A DNA stretch of 64,000 nucleotides from Hyphomicrobiales bacterium (GCA_900465675.1 UBJR01000005.1:734273-798272); one strand, 5' to 3'. Positions 1-8,760 are shown, counted from the first letter of the stretch. The notes: generated by a model not told the origin, from the sequence alone. Numbers and translations are program-made.

Positions 1-417
1 CACCTCGTATCCGTGGCAATAGGGGCAATGAAGCGCCGAGCGGCCCCAGCGTGCGGCAAGCCCCGGAATATCCGGCAGCGTATCCCTGACGCCTGTCGCC
101 AGCAGCAACCGGTCGGCGCTGAACTGCCGTCCATCCGCCAGCACCACATTGAATTTGCCACCGGTCTTTTCGGCGGTGATCGCTTCCCCTTCGGCGAAGC
201 TCACCGTCGGATAGGCCGAAAGCTGGCGCTTGCCCTCCAGCATGATCGCGGCCGGGGTCATGCCGTCCTGGCCGAGAAACCCGTGCGATGCCTCGGCGAA
301 GCGATTGCGCGGACGCCCGGCATCGATCAGCAGGATGCTGCGGCGGGCGCGGGCGAGCTGCATGGCGGCGGAGAGCCCGGCAAAATTGCCGCCGATGACG
401 ATTGCTTCATAATGCAT
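1..417 (-). CDS. NAD(P)/FAD-dependent oxidoreductase, thioredoxin reductase-like (3' end outside window)
   Basis: Only the first 139 codons are present; the gene runs off the left edge. The N-terminus carries a dinucleotide-binding motif (VIGGNFAG near residues 8-15) and the visible part ends in CPYCHGYEV, a motif typical of the soluble TrxR-like flavoprotein branch that is separate from canonical thioredoxin reductase. The start is the ATG at 417, preceded by AAGGAG at good spacing. It is divergent from an Rrf2-type regulator, an arrangement common for redox genes controlled by the neighbouring repressor. It probably transfers electrons from NAD(P)H through FAD to a disulfide or small electrophile. 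The substrate cannot be told from this fragment. Confidence 0.85.
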   Translation of the reverse strand, partial: MHYEAIVIGGNFAGLSAAMQLARARRSILLIDAGRPRNRFAEASHGFLGQDGMTPAAIMLEGKRQLSAYPTVSFAEGEAITAEKTGGKFNVVLADGRQFSADRLLLATGVRDTLPDIPGLAARWGRSALHCPYCHGYEV

Positions 418-449
418 GATGTCGCTCCTTCTTGCATTTCACGCATCTA

Positions 450-494
450 CATAAGTTACGTGAAATGATGTCGTCAAGTCCTACGTCACTTGTG
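450..494. promoter_or_regulatory. Inverted repeat, candidate Rrf2 operator between divergent genes
   Basis: CATAAGTTACGTGA at 450-463 and CTACGTCACTTGTG at 481-494 are imperfect inverted copies of each other (10 of 14 positions match). They lie in the 122-base gap between the divergent oxidoreductase and the Rrf2 gene. Position and symmetry suggest an autoregulated shared operator. This is inference from sequence only. Confidence 0.4.
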
Positions 495-539
495 TTGTTA
501 CGAATGGCATGGGATAGTGCGGAGTAGACGCATACGAGG

Positions 540-1010
540 ATGATGATGAGAAGTGACAGCCGCCTGTCCCGCATGCTGCATGTGCTGCTCCACATGGATC
601 GGTATCAGAAACCGGTGACATCCGAGATGATCGCCGGGATGCTGAGCACCAATCCCGTTGTCGTCCGCCGCACCATGGCGGGGCTCAGGGATCAGGGATA
701 TGTGCGCTCGGAGAAGGGTCATCATGGTGGCTGGACGCTGGTCAAGCCACTGTCCGAGATCGCCCTGCTCGATGTCTATCAGGCGATCGGCGAGCCGGAG
801 CTGTTCGCCATCGGTCCGGCATCCGATCATCCGGAATGCCTGGTCGAACAGGCGGTCAACAATGCCGTCGGCGACACCTTGCGGGAGGCCGAGGCGCTGA
901 TCCTCGCCCGGCTGAAAGCGGTGACGCTCGGCGATCTCGCCGGCGAATTCGAGCGCCGCTACGCGAAGCTCGGCGCGTCCGGCCCAATGCCGGAGATCTG
1001 TAGCGACTGA
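540..1010 (+). CDS. Rrf2 family transcriptional regulator
   Basis: A 156-residue Rrf2-type winged-helix repressor. The N-terminal half has the recognition-helix region (TSEMIAGMLSTNPVVVRRT) followed by the wing region GGW at about 64. The three closely spaced cysteines that bind an Fe-S cluster in IscR/NsrR-type members are absent: the region has a single cysteine at about residue 100 (HPEC), with another at 154. It therefore belongs with YwnA-like members that sense electrophiles or oxidants through thiols rather than a cluster. Three consecutive ATG codons (540, 543, 546) make the exact start ambiguous. It probably regulates the divergent oxidoreductase. Confidence 0.85.
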   Translation: MMMRSDSRLSRMLHVLLHMDRYQKPVTSEMIAGMLSTNPVVVRRTMAGLRDQGYVRSEKGHHGGWTLVKPLSEIALLDVYQAIGEPELFAIGPASDHPECLVEQAVNNAVGDTLREAEALILARLKAVTLGDLAGEFERRYAKLGASGPMPEICSD

Positions 1011-1013
1011 AAG

Positions 1014-1493
1014 CTATGTGCGGCGGTAGAGGAAATAACGCCCGGATTTGATGCCGTCAGGCAGCGGCAGGGGATCGAGTTCAGGCCGGTCGAGCGGCAG
1101 GCCGGAGACGGCAATGCCGCCGGAGCGCAGAACCCCGGCCATCAGCTGCGGCAGCCAGGTCAGGGTCACGGCATCGATATCGTCGTGACCGGTGCCGATA
1201 TCGGCATGCGCAAGCGCCGCGTTGACGCCGAGAAAACGCTGCCCCGTCTCGCGGATATCGCCGGTCACCATATCTTCGGCGGGCGGCGTCGAGGCGGAAT
1301 AGGAGCGGACCTCGCGGTCGAAGGCGATGATGCGGCGGCCGGCGAAAATCTCGCGTAGATGGTCGTAGGTCCGTCCGTTGCCGAGGCCGAATTCGATGAC
1401 CGGGCCCTCAAGCGGCCCGACCAGACCGACGATCGAATTCAAGATATCGCGCTGAGCCGTCAGGCGGCGGATGAAGCTGTCGAGGCGGCTCAT
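1014..1493 (-). CDS. Class I SAM-dependent methyltransferase-like protein
   Basis: A 159-residue protein with a Rossmann-type glycine motif (VIEFGLGNGRTYDHL, about residues 32-46) matching SAM-binding motif I, and an acidic residue at the end of the next strand (IIAFDRE). It is much shorter than most methyltransferases but close to small rhizobial proteins annotated as class I methyltransferases. It converges with the Rrf2 gene, the two stops being only a few bases apart. The substrate is unknown. The fold call rests on motif I and overall length. Confidence 0.65.
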   Translation of the reverse strand: MSRLDSFIRRLTAQRDILNSIVGLVGPLEGPVIEFGLGNGRTYDHLREIFAGRRIIAFDREVRSYSASTPPAEDMVTGDIRETGQRFLGVNAALAHADIGTGHDDIDAVTLTWLPQLMAGVLRSGGIAVSGLPLDRPELDPLPLPDGIKSGRYFLYRRT

Positions 1494-1616
1494 CTATGTC
1501 CTTGTCCGTCATTCATTTATCTTGCGGTGCTATCACACGAAACTGTGCGAAGTCGATTGCCGTAACTCCTGAAATGGCGTTGCCGCCGCTACAACTGTCT
1601 GTGATAAGGTCGGGTC

Positions 1617-2796
1617 ATGAGCGCCGCTTCCAACGATCAGTTCTTTGCTTCCGTGCCGGTCTTTGCCGAGTTCAAGGGTGTGGCCGATACTGGCAATTAC
1701 CGCCCCCTGCCCGAGGGATGGATCCTGGCGCTGGCCGACATCGTCGGCTCCACCAAGGCGATCGGTGACGGGCGCTACAAGGACGTCAACATGGCGGGCG
1801 CTTCGGTGATTTCCGCCGTGCTGAACGCTGTCGGAAAGGGTGACTTTCCCTTCGTCTTCGGCGGCGACGGTGCGATGATCGCCCTGCCTGCATCGCATGA
1901 GGATGCTGCCCGCGCGGCACTTGCCGCGGTCCAGGTCTGGGTGAGGGAAGATCTCGTCCTCGACCTGCGGACCGCGATCGTTCCCGTTGCCGATATCCGC
2001 AAGGAAGGGCTGGATGTGCGCGTTGCCCGCTATTCGGCAAGCCCCTACGTGACCTACGCAATGTTTGCCGGCGGGGGCAACAGTTGGGCCGAAAAGCAGA
2101 TGAAATCGGGACGCTACGGCGTTGCCGCAGCCCCCGCGGGCACCCGGCCGGATTTGGCCGGTCTCTCCTGCCGCTGGAACCCGATCGAGGCCGAGAACGG
2201 GGAAATCGTCTCGATCATCGCCGTTCCCGGTGAAGCGGGCTCCGGTCCGGAGTTTCCAGTCGCTGGTCACCGCCATCGTCGCCATCTCGTCGGAACAAGG
2301 CCGCGGCGGCCATCCAGTGCCTGCAGACGGCCCGGACCTGTCTTTCTCGAGGAAGGGCATCGAGCGCGAGGCCAAGGCAACCGCGGCGGCTGGCAGGCAA
2401 TGGCGCCAAAAACTGTTCATCATGCTGCAGCTGGCACTGACCGTGATTTTCTTCAAGCTGTGCATCCCCTTCGGCAGGTTCGACGCGCGTCAATACAAGC
2501 GCGACGTCGCCGGAAATTCCGATTTCCGCAAATTCGACGACGGACTGAAAATGACGATCGATGTCGATAGCGCGCGGTTCGAGCGGATCGAAGCCCTGCT
2601 CAAGGAGGCGCAGAGCAAGGGGATCGCCCGTTACGGCCTGCACCGGCAGGATTCGGCGCTGATGACCTGTTTCGTGCCGACGCCGATGTCGCGCGACCAC
2701 ATCCATTTCATCGACGGCGCCAGCGGCGGCTATGCGGTCGCCGCCAGCAAGATATCGGGCAAGACATTGGGGCCGATCGAATTGCTGGATCGCTGA
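1617..2796 (+). pseudogene. DUF3095 family protein (adenylate cyclase-like), disrupted by a frameshift
   Basis: The first reading frame (from ATG 1617) encodes the N-terminal part with a class III cyclase-like core (ALADIVGSTKAI near 40-51; FVFGGDGAMI). At about 2250-2257 the coding signal moves to another frame and continues with a normal C-terminus (SLVTAIVA to GPIELLDR, stop at 2796). The sequence GAGTTTCCAG would read E-F-Q in frame if one T were removed, so one extra base in the T run explains the break. Together the halves match the length expected for DUF3095 proteins (about 390 residues). DUF3095 proteins are uncharacterised; a cyclase-like nucleotide role is inference. The break could be real or a sequencing error. 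Confidence 0.75.
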
Positions 2797-2831
2797 CCAC
2801 CGGACCTCGCGTCCAAGAGCGCATCAACCCA

Positions 2832-2871
2832 TTGTCATGAAACTGAAATCGAACTGTCGCAAAGCTGTCAT
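2832..2871 (+). promoter_or_regulatory. Tandem PHO box (PhoB binding site), four 7-bp repeats at 11-bp spacing
   Basis: Four direct repeats start exactly 11 bases apart: TTGTCAT (2832), CTGAAAT (2843), CTGTCGC (2854) and CTGTCAT (2865). The consensus PhoB half-site is CTGTCAT with a 4-base spacer, so this is two adjacent PHO boxes. Ten bases further on is TAAATG (2882-2887), a plausible -10 hexamer, the layout seen at PhoB-activated promoters. The ABC importer ATG lies at 2922. This strongly suggests phosphate-starvation induction of the downstream operon. Confidence 0.8.
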
Positions 2872-2921
2872 CCGGCCTGCCTAAATGTCGCCGTAATTTC
2901 TGAAGCGACATCCGGTTCCCC

Positions 2922-4031
2922 ATGAACGCCCCCGCAATTCCGTCGAATACCGCCGTTTCCGCGGCCGGGCTCGAATTGAGCTATGGGCAGACGCGCATCC
3001 TCAAGGGGATCGACATCTCTCTTCGCAAGGGTGAGACATTGGCGCTGCTTGGCCCATCAGGCTGCGGCAAGACCACGCTGCTCAGGCTTGTCGCCGGCCT
3101 GCTGGCGCCGACGAGGGGCCATATCGCCATTACCGGGCAGCGCGTTGCAGGCGAGGGCACCTTCGTGCCTCCGGAGCGCCGCGGGCTGGGCATGGTCTTC
3201 CAAGATTATGCGCTCTGGCCACATCTGACGGTTGGCGGCAATGTCTCGTTTCCGCTTGAAATGCGCGGCGTCGGAAAGGCCGAGCGCCGGGAGCGGACGA
3301 TGCGGGCGCTGGACAAGGTCGGGCTTGCAGCCTTTGCCGACCGCCGTCCGAGCGATCTTTCCGGCGGCCAGCAGCAGCGCGTGGCGATCGCCCGTGCCAT
3401 CGTTGCCGAGCCGCAGCTGATCCTTTTCGATGAGCCGCTTTCGAACCTCGATCGCGAGCTGCGCGAAAACATGGTCGGTGAGCTTGCTGATCTGATTGCG
3501 ACATTGGGGCTGACGGCGATCTACGTCACCCACGATCACAGCGAGGCGCTGACGCTTGCCGATCACGTTGCGGTGATGCGCGGCGGGCTGATCGAGCAGC
3601 TTGCTTCACCCGATATGCTGATCGAGCGCCCTGCGACGCCTGAGGTTGCCGACTTCCTGCGGCTCGGCTGTCTGGCCGATATCGAGCGCCGCGGTGCGAT
3701 CTGGTTTTTCAAGGACAGCGATGTGGCGTTAATGCCGGCCGAAGAGGCGGCGGCGCGCAGCGCCCGCATCCTGATCCCGACCGCCGGGATTTCCGCATCT
3801 GGAGACGCCCCCGATCGTCTGAGCGCCGAAGTGCTGCGTTCGCAGTTTCGCGGCGACGGCCATCTGGCCACGGTTTCGCTCGCCGGGTTGCCTGGCGTCG
3901 AGCTGCAGGTGCTCAGCCGTCTCAAGCTGCGCCCCGGCGAACGCATAGGCCTTGCCGTCGATCCCACGCAGATCCGCTTTTTTGAACAGACTGCCGATAA
4001 TTCAAAACAGGAGAGACTCGAAAATGTTTAA
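2922..4031 (+). CDS. ABC transporter ATP-binding protein, Pho-regulated importer
   Basis: A 369-residue ABC ATPase of the ferric/spermidine/putrescine (FbpC/PotA) type. Walker A is GPSGCGKTT (44-52), the Q-loop region is MVFQDYALWP (91-100), the signature is LSGGQ (146-150) and Walker B is LILFDEP (166-172). A C-terminal TOBE-like regulatory domain occupies about 290-365. It is the first gene of a three-gene operon, and its stop overlaps the start of the binding-protein gene (AATGTTTAA). The upstream PHO box indicates control by PhoB, so a phosphorus-containing substrate such as a phosphonate or sugar phosphate is more likely than iron. Confidence 0.93.
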   Translation: MNAPAIPSNTAVSAAGLELSYGQTRILKGIDISLRKGETLALLGPSGCGKTTLLRLVAGLLAPTRGHIAITGQRVAGEGTFVPPERRGLGMVFQDYALWPHLTVGGNVSFPLEMRGVGKAERRERTMRALDKVGLAAFADRRPSDLSGGQQQRVAIARAIVAEPQLILFDEPLSNLDRELRENMVGELADLIATLGLTAIYVTHDHSEALTLADHVAVMRGGLIEQLASPDMLIERPATPEVADFLRLGCLADIERRGAIWFFKDSDVALMPAEEAAARSARILIPTAGISASGDAPDRLSAEVLRSQFRGDGHLATVSLAGLPGVELQVLSRLKLRPGERIGLAVDPTQIRFFEQTADNSKQERLENV

Positions 4032-4983
4032 GTCTTTGAAGAGCATCACTTTTGGCGTGGTTGCTGCCGCGCTTATGGCGGGCGTCGCCCATGCCGACGT
4101 CACCGTTTACACCGCTGGCCCGCAGAGCCTGATCGACAAGCTGTCGGCTGGCTTCACCGCTCAGACCGGCGTCAAGGTCAATGTTTTCCAGGCAACGACC
4201 GGCAAGGTCATGGCCCGTATCGAAGCCGAAGCTGCAAACCCGGTCGTCGATGTCGTCATCTCGGCTTCCTGGGATACGGCAAACGATTTCGCCAAGCGCG
4301 GCTGGCTCGTCAATTATGCAAGCCCGAACGCTGCCAAGGTTCCTGATTTCCTGAAGTCGGAAGGCGCCGTTGCGCAAGGCATTTCGGCTCTGGGCATCGT
4401 CTGGAACTCGAAGAGCGGCACGCCAAAGCCGTCTGAATGGGCCGATCTCGCGAAGTCTGAATACAAGGACCTCGTCAACATTCCGGATCCCGCGCAGTCT
4501 GGCTCGTCCTTCGAGCTGACCGCCGCTCTCGGTGGCCAAGACGACTGGAAGCTGTTCAAGGATCTGAAGGCCAACGGTGCCATCATCGCCGGTGCCAATG
4601 CTGACGCCCTCAACCCGGTTCTGCAGGGTGCCAAGGCCGTTGTCTTCGGCGCGGTCGACTACATCGCGCTTGCCGCCCAGAAGAAGGGCGAGAATATCGA
4701 AGTCGTGTTCCCGGCTTCGGGCACCGTCATCGCGCCGCGCCCGGCTATGATCATGAACTGGTCCAAGAACCAGGACGATGCCAAGAAGTTCATCGACTAC
4801 ATGCTCTCGGACGAAGGCCAGAAGCTCGTTGCCGGTGAGATGCTGATGCCGTCGCGCACCGATATTGCGGCTGCCCGCCCGCTGATCAGCGATCTGAAGC
4901 TCCTGAAGTATGATACGGCCGCCGTTTACGGCAAGCGTAAGGAAACGCTGAAGTCCTTCGCAGAACTCTACGGCGCCAAGTAA
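4024..4983 (+). CDS. ABC transporter periplasmic substrate-binding protein
   Basis: A 319-residue protein with a clear Sec signal peptide (about residues 1-23, cleavage after AHA). The mature domain belongs to the AfuA/FbpA-like binding-protein class. However, the tandem tyrosines that ferric-binding members use as ligands are not visible in the C-terminal half; the corresponding area reads VFGAVDYIALAAQKK with a single tyrosine. With the PHO box upstream this argues for a phosphorylated organic ligand; some AfuA proteins elsewhere bind hexose phosphates and some relatives bind 2-aminoethylphosphonate. The ATG at 4024 overlaps the end of the ATPase gene by 8 bases, and GGAGAG lies a few bases upstream. 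Confidence 0.88.
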   Translation: MFKSLKSITFGVVAAALMAGVAHADVTVYTAGPQSLIDKLSAGFTAQTGVKVNVFQATTGKVMARIEAEAANPVVDVVISASWDTANDFAKRGWLVNYASPNAAKVPDFLKSEGAVAQGISALGIVWNSKSGTPKPSEWADLAKSEYKDLVNIPDPAQSGSSFELTAALGGQDDWKLFKDLKANGAIIAGANADALNPVLQGAKAVVFGAVDYIALAAQKKGENIEVVFPASGTVIAPRPAMIMNWSKNQDDAKKFIDYMLSDEGQKLVAGEMLMPSRTDIAAARPLISDLKLLKYDTAAVYGKRKETLKSFAELYGAK

Positions 4984-4994
4984 GGTCTGACGAG

Positions 4995-6674
4995 ATGAAA
5001 GCGAACGGCATCGGCGGCACGGCTCCGGCCGCCTGGCTGGCAACAGCGGGTCTCATCCTCGTCGTTGCCGTTCCCTTCATCGCCGTCGTCCTGCAAGGCA
5101 TCTTTCCCCAACTTGGACGGGGCTCGTTTGGGAGCCCCTTCTCCTCGCTCTACGCGACGCTTGCCGATAGCTCGCTGATCCGAATGGGCGGCAATACCAT
5201 CCTGCTCGGCGCGTGCGTCGTCCTGGCTTCGGCGCTCGTTGCCGTGCCGCTCGGCGTCTTTCGCGCCCTCTACCGCATCCCCTTCGCGACCCTCTGGGAT
5301 GTGGTGCTACTCGTCCCCTTCATGATCCCGCCTTATATCGCCACACTCGGCTGGATCATGACGCTGCAGCCGCGCGGCTATCTTGAGCAGCTTGCCGGCT
5401 TCAACCTGGCGCCCTTCCTGTTCTCGCTGGCCGGCATGACCGTGGTCATGGCCTTCAACACGTTCCCGGTCGTCTATTTCGCGGTGTCGCGCACTGTCGA
5501 GGCCGTCGGTGCCCGCTATGCCGATGTCGGCCGTGTTTTCGGCGCCAGCCCGGCGCGCGCCTTCTGGCGCATCACCCTGCCGCTCTCCGCACCCGGCCTG
5601 ACGGCCAGCCTGATGCTCGTCTTCGCCGCAGCGATCGAAGAATACGGCACGCCCGCGGCACTTGGCCGCCGGGTCGGCTTCCAGGTGCTGGTGACGGGCA
5701 TCGACCTTCGCGTCACCGACTGGCCGATCGATCTGCCGGGCGCTGCGATCCTCTCGCTGGTGCTCGTCGCCATGTCGCTCGCCACCTTCCTGCTGCAGCG
5801 CTGGATTCTGGCGCGCCGCTCCTACCAGACGGTTGGAGGCAAGCCGACCGCGAAAGACAAGCGGCCGCTCGGCGCGCTGAAGGTCCCGGTCATGATCAGC
5901 TTTGCCGTTGTCGCTTTCCTCGCGACAGGCGTGCCGCTTTTGGCGATCCTTGCAACCGCGCTGGCGCGCACCATTTCCGGCGGTCTTGCGCTCGACAATG
6001 TCAGCCTCGACAATTTCATCGCCGTTTTCAGCAACAGTGCCGGTGCCGTCACCGCGCTGATCAACAGTTTCTCGCTCGGCATCGGCACGGCTGTTATCAC
6101 CGGCCTCGTCGGCGTCACCGCCGCTTATACCGTCGTGAAGACGAAGATGCGGGGCCGGATGGTGATCGATATCATGACCATCCTGCCGAACGCGCTGCCC
6201 GGCATCGTCGTCGCTGTCGGGCTGATCCTCGCCTGGAACATGCCGGGCCTGCCGTTCACGCCCTACAATACCGGCTTCATCCTGCTGCTCGCCTATTGCT
6301 GCATCCTGCTGCCGCAGCCGGTGCGCTACACCGCAGCCGCCTTCCAGCAGATCGGTGACAATCTGGAAGCCGCCGCCCGCGTCTGCGGCGCCAGCGGCAC
6401 CGTGGCCTTCCGGCGCATTCTGCTGCCGCTGGTCTTCCCGAGCCTTGCCTCCTCGATGCTGCTGGTCTTTGCACTGGCCTCGCGCGAGCTTGTCGCATCC
6501 GTCGTCGTCGCCCCGGTCGGAATGCAGACGATCGCCACCTTCATCTGGCGGCAGTTCGAGCAGGGTTCGATCGGCCTCGGCATGGCCATGGCCTTCATCG
6601 CCATCTGCATTACCACGCTGCTGCCGCTCATCCTGATGCGGCTGATGCGGCGCGGAAATATCGCCGCCGATTAG
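4995..6674 (+). CDS. ABC transporter permease, fused two-domain (FbpB-like)
   Basis: A 559-residue inner-membrane protein with about twelve hydrophobic segments in two homologous halves (about 60-270 and 350-550). Each half carries an EAA-type loop contacting the ATPase (EAVGARYADVGRVFGASPAR in the first, LEAAARVCGASG in the second). A fused permease is normal for FbpB/AfuB-type importers that use one ATPase and one binding protein. It starts 11 bases after the binding-protein gene and completes the Pho-controlled operon. Its stop codon overlaps the stop of the convergent SDR gene on the shared bases TTAG. Confidence 0.93.
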   Translation: MKANGIGGTAPAAWLATAGLILVVAVPFIAVVLQGIFPQLGRGSFGSPFSSLYATLADSSLIRMGGNTILLGACVVLASALVAVPLGVFRALYRIPFATLWDVVLLVPFMIPPYIATLGWIMTLQPRGYLEQLAGFNLAPFLFSLAGMTVVMAFNTFPVVYFAVSRTVEAVGARYADVGRVFGASPARAFWRITLPLSAPGLTASLMLVFAAAIEEYGTPAALGRRVGFQVLVTGIDLRVTDWPIDLPGAAILSLVLVAMSLATFLLQRWILARRSYQTVGGKPTAKDKRPLGALKVPVMISFAVVAFLATGVPLLAILATALARTISGGLALDNVSLDNFIAVFSNSAGAVTALINSFSLGIGTAVITGLVGVTAAYTVVKTKMRGRMVIDIMTILPNALPGIVVAVGLILAWNMPGLPFTPYNTGFILLLAYCCILLPQPVRYTAAAFQQIGDNLEAAARVCGASGTVAFRRILLPLVFPSLASSMLLVFALASRELVASVVVAPVGMQTIATFIWRQFEQGSIGLGMAMAFIAICITTLLPLILMRLMRRGNIAAD

Positions 6675-7438
6675 AGACTGGTGGTGATCCCGCCATCGAC
6701 CATCAGCATATGGCCGTTGACGAAGGACGAAGCCTCCGAGGACAGGAATACCGCAGCACCCACCAGCTCCTCGACATTGCCCCAGCGCCCGGCCGGCGTG
6801 CGCCCTTCCAGCCAGCTGGAAAATTTCGGATCATCGACCAGCGCCTGGTTCAGTGGCGTCTTGAAATATCCGGGCGCAATCGCGTTCACCTGCAGACCGT
6901 ACTTGGCCCAATCCGTCGCCATGCCGCGCGTCAGGTTCTTCACCGCGCCTTTCGTCGCCGTATAGGGCGCGATGCTCGGGCGGGCGAGTTCGGCCTGAAC
7001 CGAAGCGATGTTGATGATCTTGCCGCGTCCGCGGCTAATCATCGCCTTGGCGACCGGCTGGCTGACATAGAAGACGCTGGAGACATTGGTCTTGAAGATC
7101 TCGTCCCACTTCTCGACCGGAAAATCTTCGAGCGGCGTGCGAAACTGCATGCCGGCATTGTTGATGAGGATATCGATCGGCCCGATTTCCTCTTCGATAT
7201 AGGCAATGCCGCCGCGCGCCGCCTGCGCGTCCGTAACGTCGAAGGCGGCGCTCAGCGCATGATGACCCTTGCCCCGGATCACTTCCGCCGCCTCCGAAGC
7301 CTTGCTGGCGTTGCGGCCGTTGATGACCACGGACGCCCCATGCTCGGCCAGCCCGAGTGCCAGCGCATAGCCGATGCCCTGGCTGGAGCCGGTGATCAAC
7401 GCACGTTTTCCGGTGAGGTCGAATAGGGGGAAGGACAA
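6671..7438 (-). CDS. SDR family oxidoreductase, gluconate 5-dehydrogenase-like
   Basis: A 255-residue classical short-chain dehydrogenase. It has the cofactor motif TGSSQGIG near residue 16, NNAG in the middle, and the catalytic Ser and Tyr-x-x-x-Lys (YTATK). The ending VDGGITTSL and the N-terminus LFDLTGKRALITGSS match gluconate 5-dehydrogenases, which interconvert 5-ketogluconate and gluconate. I chose a TTG start at 7438 because AAAGAGGAG lies 8 bases before it and homology begins there; an upstream ATG at 7510 would add 24 residues with no family resemblance. It converges on the ABC permease gene. Confidence 0.8.
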   Translation of the reverse strand: MSFPLFDLTGKRALITGSSQGIGYALALGLAEHGASVVINGRNASKASEAAEVIRGKGHHALSAAFDVTDAQAARGGIAYIEEEIGPIDILINNAGMQFRTPLEDFPVEKWDEIFKTNVSSVFYVSQPVAKAMISRGRGKIINIASVQAELARPSIAPYTATKGAVKNLTRGMATDWAKYGLQVNAIAPGYFKTPLNQALVDDPKFSSWLEGRTPAGRWGNVEELVGAAVFLSSEASSFVNGHMLMVDGGITTSL

Positions 7439-7554
7439 GCGGGATACTCCTCTTTGGCCTGCGATCAAAGAGGAGTCGGCTCGCCAATGCAAGCCGCGGC
7501 TTTGACGCAAGTGTTGCTATTTGCTACCCGATTTGCTGCTATTAGAGGACAGCG

Positions 7555-8040
7555 ATGAAGCTTCGCGAAGAAACCGCAGCCGATATTCCGCTCATCCGGG
7601 CGCTGATAACCCGTGCCTTTGCGCCGATGCCATTCAGCAGTCAGACGGAGGCGGCGATTGTCGACGCCTTACGCGACCGCGGTAAGCTCAGTGTCTCACT
7701 GATTGCCGAAGATGAAGGGAATGTCGTCGGCCATGTTGCATTCTCCCCAGTGGCGATCGATGGCGCCGATCTCGGCTGGTACGGGCTCGGCCCTATTGCC
7801 GTTGCACCGGAATGGCAGGGACAGGGAATTGGACGCGCGCTGATGGACGCGGGCCTGGCGCTTGGTGCCAGAGGCTGCGTTCTGCTTGGTGATCCGGCTT
7901 TCTACAGCCGCTTCGGCTTCCAGGCAGATGCGAAACTAACGCTTCCGGGCGTCCCGGCCGAGTATTTTCAGGCAGCGACTTTCAGCGGTGACACACCGTC
8001 GGGCGAGGTGACATATGACGAGGGCTTTTCCGCGAGCTGA
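7555..8040 (+). CDS. GNAT family N-acetyltransferase
   Basis: A 161-residue GNAT protein, YhbS-like. The acetyl-CoA binding segment is visible as GPIAVAPEWQGQGIGRALM (about 80-98), including the Q-x-x-G-x-G/A core. The C-terminal part GDPAFYSRFGF is typical of the YhbS subgroup. The acceptor is unknown. It stands alone between a divergent SDR gene and a convergent ABC gene. Confidence 0.88.
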   Translation: MKLREETAADIPLIRALITRAFAPMPFSSQTEAAIVDALRDRGKLSVSLIAEDEGNVVGHVAFSPVAIDGADLGWYGLGPIAVAPEWQGQGIGRALMDAGLALGARGCVLLGDPAFYSRFGFQADAKLTLPGVPAEYFQAATFSGDTPSGEVTYDEGFSAS

Positions 8041-8043
8041 GCG

Positions 8044-8760
8044 TTAGTGCAGCCCACCTACGCCGAGCAGCCGTTCCACCGAACCATGATCCTCAGACAG
8101 CGCTGCCGGCGTGCCACTCCAGGCGAGCCTTCCGCGTTCCAGGATGATGACCTGGTCGGCGAAATCGAGCGCGCTCTGGATGCGCTGCTCGACCAGAACG
8201 ATTGTCATATCTCCGGTCTTGGCGAGTTCGGCAAAGGCAGCCATCAGTTCCTCGCAGATGACGGGCGCCAGGCCCTCGAGTGGCTCGTCCAGCAGCAGCA
8301 CCGAAGGGCGGCCGAGGATCGAGCGGGCGGTGGAGAGCATTTGCTGCTCGCCGCCGGAAAGCTGGTTGCCGAGATTGCGGCGGCGTTCCTTGAGGCGCGG
8401 AAACATCTGGTAGGCTTCGTCGAGCGCTGTCTTCGGGCGTCCCTTGAGGCCGACGAAGAGGTTTTCCTCGACGGTCAGTGTCGGAAAGACGCAGCGCGCC
8501 TGGGGCACGAAGCCCAGCCCCTGATGCGCGCGTGCGGCGCTCGGCATCGCCGTCACGTCGGTCGAACCCAGCCGGATGCGGCCGTCATAGCGTTTCGTCT
8601 GCCCGGCAAGGGTAGCGAGCAGCGTCGTCTTGCCCATGCCGTTGCGGCCAAGCACGGCGAGGCGGGCGCCTGCCGGGACCGAAAAGGACACGCCTTCGAG
8701 AACGCGGGTCGGGCCGTAGCCGGCCGACAGGTTTTCCACCTCAAGCGGCGTGGCTGGCAT
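8044..8760 (-). CDS. Branched-chain-type ABC transporter ATP-binding protein, LivF-like
   Basis: A 238-residue ABC ATPase of the LivF class: Walker A GRNGMGKTT, signature LSGGEQQ, Walker B VLLLDEPLEGLAP. The start chosen (8760) has GGAG 8 bases upstream; an ATG two codons earlier is too close to it. The gene overlaps the 3' end of the LivG-like gene and is last in the five-gene importer operon. Its place beside the pca genes suggests uptake of an aromatic acid rather than an amino acid. A related PcaQ-controlled importer of this kind takes up protocatechuate in Sinorhizobium meliloti. Confidence 0.9.
   Translation of the reverse strand: MPATPLEVENLSAGYGPTRVLEGVSFSVPAGARLAVLGRNGMGKTTLLATLAGQTKRYDGRIRLGSTDVTAMPSAARAHQGLGFVPQARCVFPTLTVEENLFVGLKGRPKTALDEAYQMFPRLKERRRNLGNQLSGGEQQMLSTARSILGRPSVLLLDEPLEGLAPVICEELMAAFAELAKTGDMTIVLVEQRIQSALDFADQVIILERGRLAWSGTPAALSEDHGSVERLLGVGGLH

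Noticed and set aside
2922..6674. Annotation of the first ABC operon as iron(III) uptake
   Set aside because: The family resemblance is real, but the PHO box and absence of paired tyrosines in the binding protein argue against iron; substrate left open.
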